This document shows, in pieces, positions 44,651-54,505 of a stretch of 64,000 nt of DNA (the first letter of the stretch is position 1; the number at the start of each line of letters is the position of its first letter). The translations under genes were made by a program, and so were the position numbers. The notes beneath the pieces were generated by a model. It did not search any database. It saw only the letters and a program-made list of their open reading frames with translations, and was not told where the DNA came from. The DNA comes from Hirundichthys speculiger (lineage: Eukaryota; Chordata; Actinopteri; Beloniformes; Exocoetidae). The stretch spans positions 1,364,001 to 1,428,000 of the forward strand of contig JAGFBZ010000292.1 in assembly GCA_018398805.1 (NCBI GenBank). The letters are read 5' to 3'.

Positions 44651-44658
44651 TCCTAGAC

Positions 44659-46012
44659 CTTTCAAGACTAGCTGGGAGTAGGGAGTCGTCCATTACGCTG
44701 ACTGTGCTCTTTAAACCTCTAAAGGGAGTTATCCAGGTGGCATCCCTGTCATGTGCCAAGCCCATCAGAATACACAAAGAAAACACATTTCCAGCCACTT
44801 GTTTTTACTGTCTCTCTCTTTCAGTAAAATTTAACAGCCAGACATGAGGTTAGTCATATGGGTCATGGTTGGTGTTGGACTAAATGTAAAAGTTAATGTT
44901 CACTGATTTCATGATGAATATACACCTCTCATTTTTAAATTTAGAGGTACTTCAATAATCCCAAACAGAAATGCAATTGCTTCAGGTACATTATGCACGT
45001 AGGCCTAAAGGAGCTCTCACTCTCTCTTGGCAGAGTCGTCATAAAAAGATTATTACAGTGGCACAAATGACCTCTTGTACTGTTCCTTATTGCATCAGAG
45101 GAAAGGGAGCCTTCGATGTTGTCTGATAAGGCTATTGTTCAGAAAGTATGTGCTGCATCCCATTATGTTCCAATATCCACAATTACCCACACCCCCCCCC
45201 CACCACAGCAGCCATCTGAGTATTTCTGGAAATGACAGGACTCCAAGTTGTACCGAAGGTCAGAGTGATGAGAAACGGCTAGACTACAGTCCCTTGTGGT
45301 GTTTCTGTTTTGCTGGCCATCCACTCAGACACATGACTCTTTCATTGCACACATTGTGGTTTGTCTGTCTGTCGGATGATCAATAAGCCAAGCAGTTCAT
45401 GAGGATTCCGCCTATATTTCCTGTAGAGTCCCACTGTATGTAAGAGCAGGTTGAATCATTTTAAAAGCACTAGATGATAAATCCAGATGAGAGTGATCTT
45501 GGTGAAGCAGGTATATAATGGCATCAGTTTCAACCCCGTGATGGTAATAAAACTGCAGTGGGTCCTGAAAGGTACCTACTTACTCAGTCTTAATGTAGCC
45601 TACTAAGTTTTAACAGTGTTTGTGTATGCAGCCAAATATAGTCCTTTGGACAAACAAATAAATACATAGATTGATAAATAAGTCATTAATTTGCATTTCA
45701 TACTAGAATTTTGGAAATGGTGCATCTTTGCTAAATATAGACAGTTTGGAGATCCTTCACAAGAAGCAAATATGATTTCAATGAGATATTTTAAGTGTTC
45801 TTGAGGCTTTGTAACTGCAGAAAACAACCTGCAGAGTATGCACCCATGCATGTGATCATCTCAATCTACATTTCCACCTTCAGAGTCACCATGGTTGATT
45901 TCTAACATTGAGCTTTGTAACTTTTGCCTTGAGATAGTGAAGCTCTCCTAGGTTTAATATTTCAGGAAAATTATCCTTTAATTGCCTTTTTTTTTTCCTT
46001 TTTTAAAATTTG
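44659..46012. other. No recognisable feature
   Basis: AT-rich; (C)10 at 45190-45200. Nothing resembling an exon. Confidence 0.5.
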
Positions 46013-46026
46013 CTTATATATATATA

Positions 46027-46094
<68 letters not shown>
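46013..46094. repeat. (TA)n microsatellite
   Basis: About 80 bp of alternating TA with two TATTATA/TATAATA interruptions, directly beside the element at 46097. Confidence 0.97.
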
Positions 46095-46096
<2 letters not shown>

Positions 46097-46098
<2 letters not shown>

Positions 46099-46446
46099 GG
46101 GTTGGGCTTATTTTATTTCGTTGGATGTTGTTTGTAGACTTTAAAAAAAAAAGATAAAAACAGGATGACATTAATGCCCTGGCAGTGGCAATGAACTTTA
46201 TTTTGTTTTACATTTTTTAAAATGAGATTTACACTAAATATGTGTTACTGACAAGTGGTGATGTTAAAAGTGTTATGTGATGGCACTTTAGTTCATATGG
46301 CAGAAGAACATTTTTTTAAAAAGTGCATTTTACACTACTTTTGAATTAATTATTTGATTTTGCTTATACAATGCGATTACTCGTGATTAATCAGGGAAAT
46401 CATGCAATTAATCGCGATTAAAATGTTTTATCATTGCCCAGCCCTA
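46097..46446. mobile_element. TAGGG-ended non-autonomous DNA transposon (350 bp)
   Basis: The left end TAGGGTTGGGC and the right end GCCCAGCCCTA are inverted (one mismatch). The right subterminal region carries GCAATTAATCGCGATTAA. The flanks are TA microsatellite, so a target duplication cannot be read. The sequence overlaps the fragment at 1-88. An hAT affiliation is inferred from the similar ends of the 39967 element, which has an 8-bp duplication. Confidence 0.78.
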
Positions 46447-47216
46447 ATATATATATATATATATATATTTTAACATTACTATGATTTAACTTTTGATGCC
46501 ATCATAGAAGGCATTAGATGTGCTGTAGGTTTATAAATGTTTGCATCTGTTAACTGATGAAACATTTGAAGACCTTCAAGTATGACCTCAAAGAGTCGCA
46601 GATCTAGATCTTAGTTTTGTCATAACCTGTATTTCAATTTCACCAGAATGTACTGACAACTGCAGGAAGGCAGATTAATGAGAAAAAGGAAGGGTTTAAG
46701 TGCAAATCATGAGGAGAAATATTCAGGTGCCAATAAAGAAATAAATGATGGACAGCAGAGGAAGGAGTGCAGAGATGGTAGAGTGTAAGATGAATGCTTA
46801 TGAGAAAAGAGAACAGAGTAAAAAGTGTCCAGCGCTGTCTCCTCACAGCTGTAGTCTTGTAGGTTCAGGCCTGATGGGAGAATCTGTATTTTCCTTGTTG
46901 CTGCTGCAATTTAGAAACATGCATAACAATTTGATGGCTCATTTCAACTGTTTTCACTTCCATCATCATGCTCTGCTATTGGCATAATTTATCTACTGTA
47001 GCCATCATAGTGATCATTGATAAATGGAAAAGTGATCAGGAGTACCAAGGCAGCATCTTTGTGGACAGGTCTTCCCTCTTACATATGGTGAGTGGATACT
47101 TAGGAATTCAATCTTCATCTTAATATGATCAATCAAAAAAATATGATTATTTCCACATAGTTAAACTGTAGATAGAGCTCCAGACGTGTGGCTGTGGTTG
47201 GAGTTATTTAGACATT
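46447..47216. other. No recognisable feature
   Basis: Starts with a short (AT)n tract (46447-46470); otherwise AT-rich DNA. Confidence 0.5.
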
Positions 47217-47950
47217 GGCTGCGGTTACATGATGTTTTTTAATTTGGAATTAAAATTAGGAATTAAATAATTCCGAATTAAACTATTTTCCTTCGAGTTT
47301 ACATGGAAATAGTAATTCCGAATTAAGGTTTACATGGAAAACACGTTAGTTTGGCTTTATCCAACTCCGCTTTAGGTCTGGGGGTTGGGAAGGGTTCTGA
47401 TTGGACAGGAGGGGCGGACGTCTTTACGTCTACCGGAAGAAAACAAACTTAGCTAACTGGTTAGCAACAACATTCCACTTATTTTTGACCTGGGTGGCGT
47501 CTCTATCTGCGAAACCTCCTTCATTTAACCTGGCCGCTTTGAAAAGCTCACAATTTTTATGTTCCCTGCCATCTTTTCTTTTAATTATTTCCAGTTCCTC
47601 CAAGCTATTTATTAAATAAATCGTCTCTGCTCTTGAACACCGTTTACTGCGTGCTGCCGTGTTGAAAACAAGCCCAGCGCGGAATATAAGCGTTATCGCG
47701 AGAGACGGGCAAGAGAACGAGCATGCGCAGAAAGACGGGAATTAATTTAAAGAGGAATGAGTGTATACATGACCGCGGAATTACTTAATGCGGAATTAAA
47801 ATGGGAATAAACCAGCCACTTACTTCGGAATTAAGTTAATTCGGAATTGACATTTTCATATGGAATTAAGTGTTTACATGGTAACTTTTATTCGGCTTTA
47901 ACTTTAATTCTGAATTAAAGAGGAATTAAACTTCCCATGTAAACGCACCC
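47217..47950. mobile_element. Non-autonomous DNA transposon with GAATTAA-rich ends (734 bp)
   Basis: The left end GGCTGCGGTTACATG and the right end (inverse GGGTGCGTTTACATG) form terminal inverted repeats. The exact heptamer GAATTAA occurs about ten times, four in the left ~115 bp and six in the right ~200 bp, with none between about 47335 and 47735. GTTTACATGG recurs at 47298, 47329 and 47872. The core is GC-richer and includes CATGCGCAG and a CpG-rich stretch. No clear target duplication was found, so the superfamily is undetermined. No transposase. Confidence 0.78.
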
Positions 47951-48020
47951 ACTAATTAACATGAGGAATGACATAAGCTAAAAGCAATCAGCTTTTAAAT
48001 TTGGGTTTCTGCATCTGGAG

Positions 48021-48922
48021 TTGTGTTCAAAATAATAGCAGTATGTTAAAAAACAAAAAAAGTGAGTGAAGCTTAAAATCCGTATAATTTTGAGCTTTAC
48101 TCAAAATTATCAGATGCACCATTTCAACAACACATCATCAGATGGGTAAAACCAACCAGTCTCACGATGTTGTCTTTGAATGATATCTTTACAAACTCAA
48201 AGATTTACTGTATAAACTGAATCCTGTGAATCACTGAACTGATAGTTGTATAAGCACGGTTTCTGAGAACTGCTTCACATCTGTGTCGACCCAAAAAGAA
48301 CGATCTTACTTCCATCAGTTCACAACATATTGCTTTATTTCTCTTTAGTAGGTAAATTGTAACCTCTTCAGCACATGAGTTTTTTTTTTTCAACAATTGA
48401 ATTTTGTAGGAATTTCTTGCTAATAGTTTGTTTGGCTCCACTAAGCATCCTCTAATTGTTACAGTACTCACAGGTAACTTCAGATCTCCTCTGATCACCC
48501 TGGAGCTCGTCATTGGCTGAGTCTTTGTCATTTTGGGCTTTCATCCATCCAATCAAATGGTAGTTTTTCCATTTTCTCCCATGTCTCTCTGGCTTTGGTT
48601 GCTGTTTTAAAGCATATGAGATCATTTTAACTGAGCAGCCTAATTTTCTGCAATTCTTTATGTCTCCAATCAACCTGTTTGACATCTGCTTTTTTTTTTT
48701 CCACAGAATGAATGACCTCAGTAACTGAATGCCACACTGCTATTTTTGTGCAGCCTAATGCTCCTATTATAAAATAAACAGTAAACAGTAAAAAATTTGA
48801 AAAAAAAAATCTTTATGGTTTGATTTGGAATATTTTGTGCAGTGTTCCCAATGCATTTTTGTGCTGGGGGGCTCAAATAAGGGTTTTGAGCTTTACTCAC
48901 ACTGCTTTTATTTTGAACACAA
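48021..48922 (-). mobile_element. Tc1/mariner transposon remnant (902 bp)
   Basis: The left end TTGTGTTCAAAATAATAGCA and the right end inverse (one mismatch) form 22-bp terminal repeats. The flanking TA expected for the superfamily is not intact. The minus strand carries transposase pieces. At 48452-48685 lie N-terminal helix-turn-helix remains (IKNCRKLGCSVKMISYAL). At 48205-48531 the part with SSRVIRGDLKLPVSTVTIR is joined directly to the C-terminal GRHRCEAVLRNRAYTT, so the catalytic centre has been deleted. Frames are also broken. Confidence 0.85.
48205..48685 (-). pseudogene. Tc1-like transposase, internally deleted
   Basis: Two overlapping minus-strand frames give the paired DNA-binding helices and, after an internal deletion, the last ~35 residues of a Tc1-type transposase. 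The DDE catalytic domain is absent. The overlap of the frames at 48452-48531 marks a frameshift. The product cannot cut or join DNA, though the DNA-binding part may be recognisable. Confidence 0.75.
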
Positions 48923-49343
48923 GTGTATCCCCATGAGTGGAGCCCAGATTTTAAAGACACGCAATGCAGAGTGAAGCCAACAAACGAGCTCAGTAGCTCA
49001 ATACTGTAACAATAAAAATTTTCTGACAAATGTAAATTGGACGGAAATGTAATCATCTTTGTGATGTTCTTCAACCTATAGAATTACAGATGAAGCTTCT
49101 CCTGCTTCTCCTGCTTAAGAAAAAGAACCTGTCATACCTGTCATGAAGTGCAGGTATATGTAGGACCAAAATGAAGGTGTAACAAACAAGTACTTTTACA
49201 GAAAAATGCTTTAACTGGTAAGACATCCAAAGAGCCAAAACAAAGGTGAGCAGCATGGGCAAGAAAGACAAAGAGAGTCACAGGGAAAAGAGGAGACACA
49301 GAGTTAGTGAGAACCTGGTGGGGACAACTGAGAAAGAGCAGGA
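48923..49343. other. Unclassified repeat-like sequence flanking the SINE
   Basis: CCTGTCATGAAGTGCAGGTA near 49136 and the continuation after the SINE (49599-49760) read like one older element interrupted by it. No ends were defined. Confidence 0.35.
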
Positions 49344-49351
49344 CAAAGGAA
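49344..49351. repeat. 8-bp target-site duplication of the SINE
   Basis: CAAAGGAA, repeated at 49591-49598. Confidence 0.8.
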
Positions 49352-49590
49352 ATGGACAGAACTTGTATAGTGCTTTTTAGACACCATCACGGTGCCCCCA
49401 AAGCATTTTTATAATAGCCTCTCATTCACCCACTCACCGATGGGCGACTGCTGCCATGCAGGGTGCTGTCAGGACCCACATTAGGGTTCAGTGTCTTACA
49501 CAAGGACGCTTTGACCCCTGGAGTCAGGATTGAACTGCCAACTTTTTAGGTGAGTGGATGACCCACTCTACCAACTGAGCTACAGCCACC
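49352..49590 (-). mobile_element. tRNA-derived SINE (239 bp)
   Basis: Read on the minus strand the element begins GGTGGCTGTAGCTCAGTTGG, containing a tRNA-type A box (TAGCTCAGTTGG). A B-box-like GTTCAATCC follows about 45 nt on (near 49527-49535), so it carries an internal RNA polymerase III promoter. The body and tail (CACTATACAAGTTCTGTCCA) match a common fish SINE. CAAAGGAA flanks both ends. It does not encode protein and would depend on a LINE enzyme. Confidence 0.85.
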
Positions 49591-49598
49591 CAAAGGAA

Positions 49599-49887
49599 GG
49601 CAAACCAGAAATCCAACATATAAGGAAAAATACAAACTAAAACAGGAAATAAAGCTAAAGAGAGAATTAATCCAATTTTCAACTATAACAAACAAATGGA
49701 ACCAAACAAGACTCAAATAGCAGCTAAAATAACAAAGACCATGACAGGTGAAGCCAGATACCAGACACACATGAGCTAAAGCTGGACTACATTTGACAGT
49801 TCTGGTTGAGTGACGGTACTGGCGTGTGTTATGTGGGTCATACATAGTTTATGTCCAATGATCAAGTTCATAAGCAGGGCCAAAATT
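49599..49887. other. AT-rich sequence without recognised feature
   Basis: Possibly the right part of the element interrupted by the SINE; no terminal repeats were found. Confidence 0.35.
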
Positions 49888-49990
49888 GGGACAATGATCC
49901 TGTCACCCAATGGGGCAGATATGGTGCGAATCCCAACAGTCAGCTTTTGGTGTGGGTCACGGTGAGTGCTATGGGCAGTCAGCCTGGGCC
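49888..49990 (+). repeat. 103-bp direct repeat, copy 1 (partner at 54404-54505)
   Basis: Starts GGGACAATGATCCTGTC and ends GTCAGCCTGGGCC, matching 54404-54505 at roughly 85-90% by eye in the same orientation, 4.5 kb away. It probably belongs to a longer dispersed repeat of the GGGCCAAA type. Both copies keep an open frame (FGVGHGECYGQSAWA / FGVGYGKCYGESAWA), but the lengths are too short to claim coding. Confidence 0.85.
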
Positions 49991-50718
49991 CAAGGGTCCA
50001 CAGAAAATCCAGATTTGAGCCTTAACTTTGTAGCTGAGTTTAGGCACCGTCGACTCATCCTGAGGCAATACTGTCAGTTAAGTCCAAATGTGGGCCAAAG
50101 ACAACTTGAACACGGGCCAGTTTTGGGCCAAACTTTCTTTGCTGTCTGGGCATACTGCCATGTTGTTGGCTGGAGATGTAAGTGGAGCAGCACACCAGGA
50201 TTCCCTGTGTCTGTTGAAGGAGAGTTAGTGTCTGTGGGTGAACAGTTGAGGGAAGAGTTAAAGTATAAATGCATTGATTCCCAAATAGTAACTTAGTCAA
50301 AAGTAGAAAATCCTGTCAGGTATTATTTAAAAGGGGTTAAATCAAGAGGAGAGACATGTAGAAAATCAGTTACACAACAATTAAGAAGAAAAATCCACTA
50401 AAAGGTTATGTGCAGACTTAAGGTGTTGCATCATGTCTTGCTTTTTAAATATTCTCTGAATCATCTTCCCCAAATGTGGCACAAATAATGAACTGTGAGT
50501 CTGCTGTTTGTCGTTAATGTCAGACCATTGTGTTCTGCTGAGAGGAGAAAGAAAATTAGCCAGAATGAGATGCACCTCTGACAACAAATGATGAGTCCTA
50601 ATTAAAAGTCAGTGGAGTGAAATAAGTTGGACCTTTCACCTTGGTGGGTAACTGTGGAGGTGGACTGACCGATTGACCGTATACTCATTAGCCAGTTCCT
50701 AGTCCAAAAGTTACAGTG
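49991..50718. other. No recognisable gene
   Basis: AT-rich except near 50050-50200, which is repeat-like (GGGCCAGTTTTGGGCC). Confidence 0.45.
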
Positions 50719-51330
50719 CTTTCTGAAAGTTTTTATGCTTCATTATGTCCACATTTTATTTTTGACTTATTCTAAAATGGATTCTGTTCATTTTGTTTTC
50801 CTTTTTACAAATAACAGCCCATAATAATAAAGAGAAAACTGTTCTTTTTTAAATTTACCAAATTTATTGAGGATCAAAAACAAAAATATTGCACGTAAAT
50901 AAGTAACCACAACCTTTTCTATGATCCTCAGTAATGTGTTCAGGTGTATGCCGTGTCCACTGATTACTCTTGAGATGTTTTTACAACATGACTTTGGTCC
51001 CCTTGTGCTAAAATCAATCCAGTGGGCATGAGTTCTAAACAAACACCTGTCTATATTTGCCCCCCACACTTGTTAATATATGTCAATTATTCTGACTACA
51101 TGGCTTAATAATTGCTTTGTCTGTAGACCTCCAAAATAAGCTTGTGTGGAGGCACCAATGTGGAAAAAGGCACAGAAAGATTTTTGCAGCATTAGATATC
51201 CCAACAAACAGGGTAGCCTCTATCATCTGTGGCAGAAAGGCCTTGGGCCTTGGGTCAGCCATCACTGCAGCACTCCACCAATCAGACCTTATGGTAGTTG
51301 GCCAGATGGAAGTCATTGTGAAAATTAAAA
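50719..51330 (+). mobile_element. Tc1-like transposon, left half only
   Basis: The terminus CAGTGCTTTCTGAAAGT and the untranslated region (ATTTATTGAGGATC ... ACACCTGTCTATAT) are followed by a transposase start. At 51117-51230 the translation GKRHRKIFAALDIPTNRVAS is the helix-turn-helix of a Tc1 transposase. After a short internal deletion it resumes at GCAGCACTCCACCAATCAGA, a later part of the same gene. The catalytic and right-hand parts are missing. The family is recognised from memory. Confidence 0.72.
51117..51330 (+). pseudogene. Tc1-like transposase N-terminal fragment
   Basis: The DNA-binding helix-turn-helix is readable (see the parent element), then a frame break at about 51237 where an internal deletion joins a downstream part (ALHQSDLMV). 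No catalytic residues remain. Confidence 0.65.
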
Positions 51331-52341
51331 TCACAAGAATCTACTGCATAGAAAATGGAGCGACTCACAGCAGAACTACTGCTGCCATCATACTTAAGCC
51401 CACCCAGCACTGTTTCCCTGAACCACTCCCCCCCACAGCACAGCACAAACCACACATCTCCACATCAACGTAATAGGAATTGATGTTAGACCACTCAGCC
51501 AAATAATGCACAAATATGTTTTAAAAAAAAAAGAAGAAGAAGCCTGCGGTCGTTATTGATTTATTTTGAAGAAGTGATCATTCTTTCTGGAGCCTTGTAT
51601 CTCTCAATATTTTTGTATGGAGGCTAACAATCACGTCTCCATTAGTATCATAACAAGCTCATCAGCTGTGTAGGAAAAAGATCAGTGTTCTGTGGACAAA
51701 ACTGCTACCCATGTGTATTGTAATCTTTGCTGTGTTTCATTGTAATATTTGATTTAATGTTGCTGAATATTTCTCTATTTTTCAAATGTATCAAATCTAG
51801 TAGTTTTCCATTCTGCAGCATTTGATAGAAGACTTCAGTTTGCTGTAATAAAGAGGACAGATGCATTTACAAACAAATGGGGGAAAGGACATCAGGAGCA
51901 GTGAAGCCCTGTAGCCTTGAAATGTTAGCATTTGGAGGGTCTGCCCGTGTGTATACATGCATCCTCAACGCTTGCTATAGAGGTCCTGTCAAGGTTACCT
52001 TTTCAGCCACCAAGTGACAACAGAACTGTGCAAAAAAAGAAAAAACAGAAAAAGAAAAACGGAACCAGATCTTCAGTTGGTAATGATTACCATCCACTGT
52101 ATGTTCTACCTGGATTTATGGAGTCACAACTCACAGACAAGACAACTTTTATCATCACATGCATCCATGAGCCAATTTTGGTAACAGTTAAACTCTCCAT
52201 GGCAAAAGCACCCCACTAGAACAATTGATTCAATCATACCCATGCTTTCCTATTTCTCCTGCTTTTAATATGTCATCTTTAAGAATGGACTCCTCACCTT
52301 TTTGCCTTATCTGCACATGGACCACCTGCTCAACACCCCTG
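51331..52341. other. No recognisable feature
   Basis: AT-rich DNA with A-run microsatellites at 51522-51540 and 52033-52060. Confidence 0.45.
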
Positions 52342-52420
52342 GATGTTTGCTGGGTAAGGGTCATGGTTTGGCAGGAGCATCCAACTAAAAATCTAACAGC
52401 TATCCTGTGTGTGTGCATCC
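52342..52420 (+). repeat. ~78-bp direct repeat, copy 1 (partner at 53704-53780)
   Basis: GATGTTTGCTGGGTAAGG, then GGCAGGAGCATCCAACT and AACAGCTATC, recurs 1.36 kb downstream in the same orientation with few changes. Class is unknown. Confidence 0.85.
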
Positions 52421-52540
52421 CTAAGGGGATCTGACGTGTAAATCCGTGGATTAAGTGAGCTATCTGGCGGCCTGAGAAATAATCAATGTTACTGTCGTCA
52501 CCTGTCACTGTTCTCATCAGTGTATCCACAAATACAACCA

Positions 52541-52732
52541 CAATTCCAAACACGTTGGGATGCTGGGAAAAAGTAAATAAAAGCAGACTGCAATGGTCTG
52601 AAAAATCTTCATAAACCTATATTTTATTTGCAATAGAACATAAAGAATATGTCAGATGTTGAAAATTAGACATTTTACTATTTCATGAAAAAAAAAACGT
52701 TATTTTTGACTTTGACAGGCAGCAATGATGCT
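52541..52732 (+). repeat. Dispersed fish repeat fragment (CCAAACACGTTGGGA type)
   Basis: CCAAACACGTTGGGA, then ATAAACCTATATTTTATTTG, ATAGAACATA and GACATTTTACTATTTCATG, follows the order of a widespread fish DNA repeat. Its right end is not visible. Class is not determined. Confidence 0.6.
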
Positions 52733-53703
52733 ATTATATTATAGCATTTGTAAATATTCCCTATTTGCCAAAGCATTCAGCCCAGGACATTAAATTTGGT
52801 GTGAGAAAAAATATGTATAATATACATACAGAGCCAGTAACAATTCAAATCATGAGATTCACCTGTAAAGCTTCTATTGAAAAAAAAAAAAAAAAAAAAA
52901 ACTTAAGTTCCTAAATGTATCAATTGCTACCTTTCCCAACATTTTTAATATGCTGTTAGTAGTACGTTGCTTTTAAGTTAAAATGTTTTGCTAACTTACG
53001 ATCAAAGACAATGCAAAATGCTTCTTGTATTTCTGGCTCAAGGACAAGTTTTATATTCTTAATGAGTAACAGGGTCAATGACTGTTTCTTGAAAAAACAA
53101 AAACATCTGAACCACAGATGCAACAAAGAGAATTTAAGAGTTTGATCTTTTTGCACAACACTGGATGAACAAATACACACACTCTTAAAAGACTTCACAC
53201 ATTTATGTTATCTCTACAAAATATTCAGAGGAAAAAACCCTGTCTCACAACATCCTCCTCACAAAAGAAAACCCACTCCTACATCCAGTTTCTGCCAGGC
53301 AGCGTGTTAAATCGAGCTGTCAGAAAAGTCTACAAGGCATCCAGGTCCTCAAACCCTTTCAGTTTGTCTCTTTACTTTTGCTCCAAAAATGACATTCATT
53401 TGTTGAAATTGTCATCTGCAGGCACGGAAAGAAGGGAATAACTGAGACTCAGAGACCACCCAGCTTGAATCAGAGGAGGACCAGTTCGCCTGGAGTGCCA
53501 GAGTCAGAGGTGCAATAAATATTTGTGATGGTTTTTAAAGGTCACCGGAAGATGGGCAGACTTCTGCCAAAACAAATGTGTATGTGTTTGATGACTGGAG
53601 ATGTATGTGTGTGTGTGTGTGCGTTGGTTAGGATTTGTTTATTATCATTGTATATCTGGGATTCATGCTTTGAGAGTCTTATGAACAACATCATCACCCA
53701 GAG
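52733..53703. other. No recognisable feature
   Basis: Includes an A-run of ~20 at 52881-52900 and a short (TG)n at 53607-53620. Confidence 0.45.
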
Positions 53704-53780
53704 ATGTTCGCTGGCTTAAGGTTATGGTTTGGCAGGAGCATCCAACTGAAAATCTTAACAGCTATCTGGTGTGTGTCATC
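53704..53780 (+). repeat. ~78-bp direct repeat, copy 2
   Basis: See 52342-52420; here it lies about 110 bp upstream of the LINE fragment. Confidence 0.85.
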
Positions 53781-53887
53781 TGTATTTCATCCATAACTGT
53801 TACGAACAGAATTTGATATTGTGCTACTGGTTTCATTAGGCCATGACTGGTAGCTTTCAGTGGAGTAGTTTGCAGCTGAGTCTAAAG

Positions 53888-54195
53888 TGACGGGGATGAG
53901 AATCAACAGCTCTAAATCTGATCATTGGAAAAGGCTGGAACACCCTCTCTGGTTTCATTGGGAGGTGCTGCCCAAAGTCGAAGCGATGATGTCTCCTGGG
54001 CCTCTCCCTGGAGATGTTTCCAGGCATATCCAACCTTTATGGAGACTCTGAAGGAGAGCCAAGACACACTGAGGAGATTATATTATCACTCACCTGACCT
54101 GGAGGAATGCCTCAGTATTCCCCTCGAAGAGCTGGAGGAGCCCGGTGGTTAGAGAGGGGGCGTATTAGACCCTCTACTTAAACTGTTGCTCCTAT
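53888..54195 (+). pseudogene. LINE reverse-transcriptase C-terminal fragment, Rex3/RTE-like
   Basis: AGTGACGGGGATGAGAATCA corresponds to the RT thumb region of the family. After an internal deletion near 53975-53985, the C-terminal part continues (CCTGGAGATGTTTCCAGGCA) and ends with the conserved LEECLSIPLEELEEPGG. It is the same family as 2938-3886 in the opposite orientation. Short and frame-broken. Confidence 0.75.
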
Positions 54196-54403
54196 AGATA
54201 TCTAACACTAGATGATTCACTAATGCCTGTCCAATAATGGCGGTGGTCGCATGCTCACATGTCCATTGGTCTCTGTTGGTCATCCAGCACAACCAGACAG
54301 AGTTAATCTCCATTTCCCGTATTTGAAAAATGGCCAGCTGCATTTAGTGGTAGGTTTATGTCTTGATGTCTCATCCTAGAGATGGACCCGTACACAAAGA
54401 ATC

Positions 54404-54505
54404 GGGACAATGATCCTGTCGCCCAATGGGACAGATATGGTGTGGATCCCAAAAGTCAGCTTTGGTGTGGGTTATGGCAAGTGCTATGGGGAGTCAGCCT
54501 GGGCC
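54404..54505 (+). repeat. 103-bp direct repeat, copy 2
   Basis: See 49888-49990. Confidence 0.85.

Noticed and set aside
45971..46171. IYIYIY-repeat frame
   Set aside because: Translation of a TA microsatellite.
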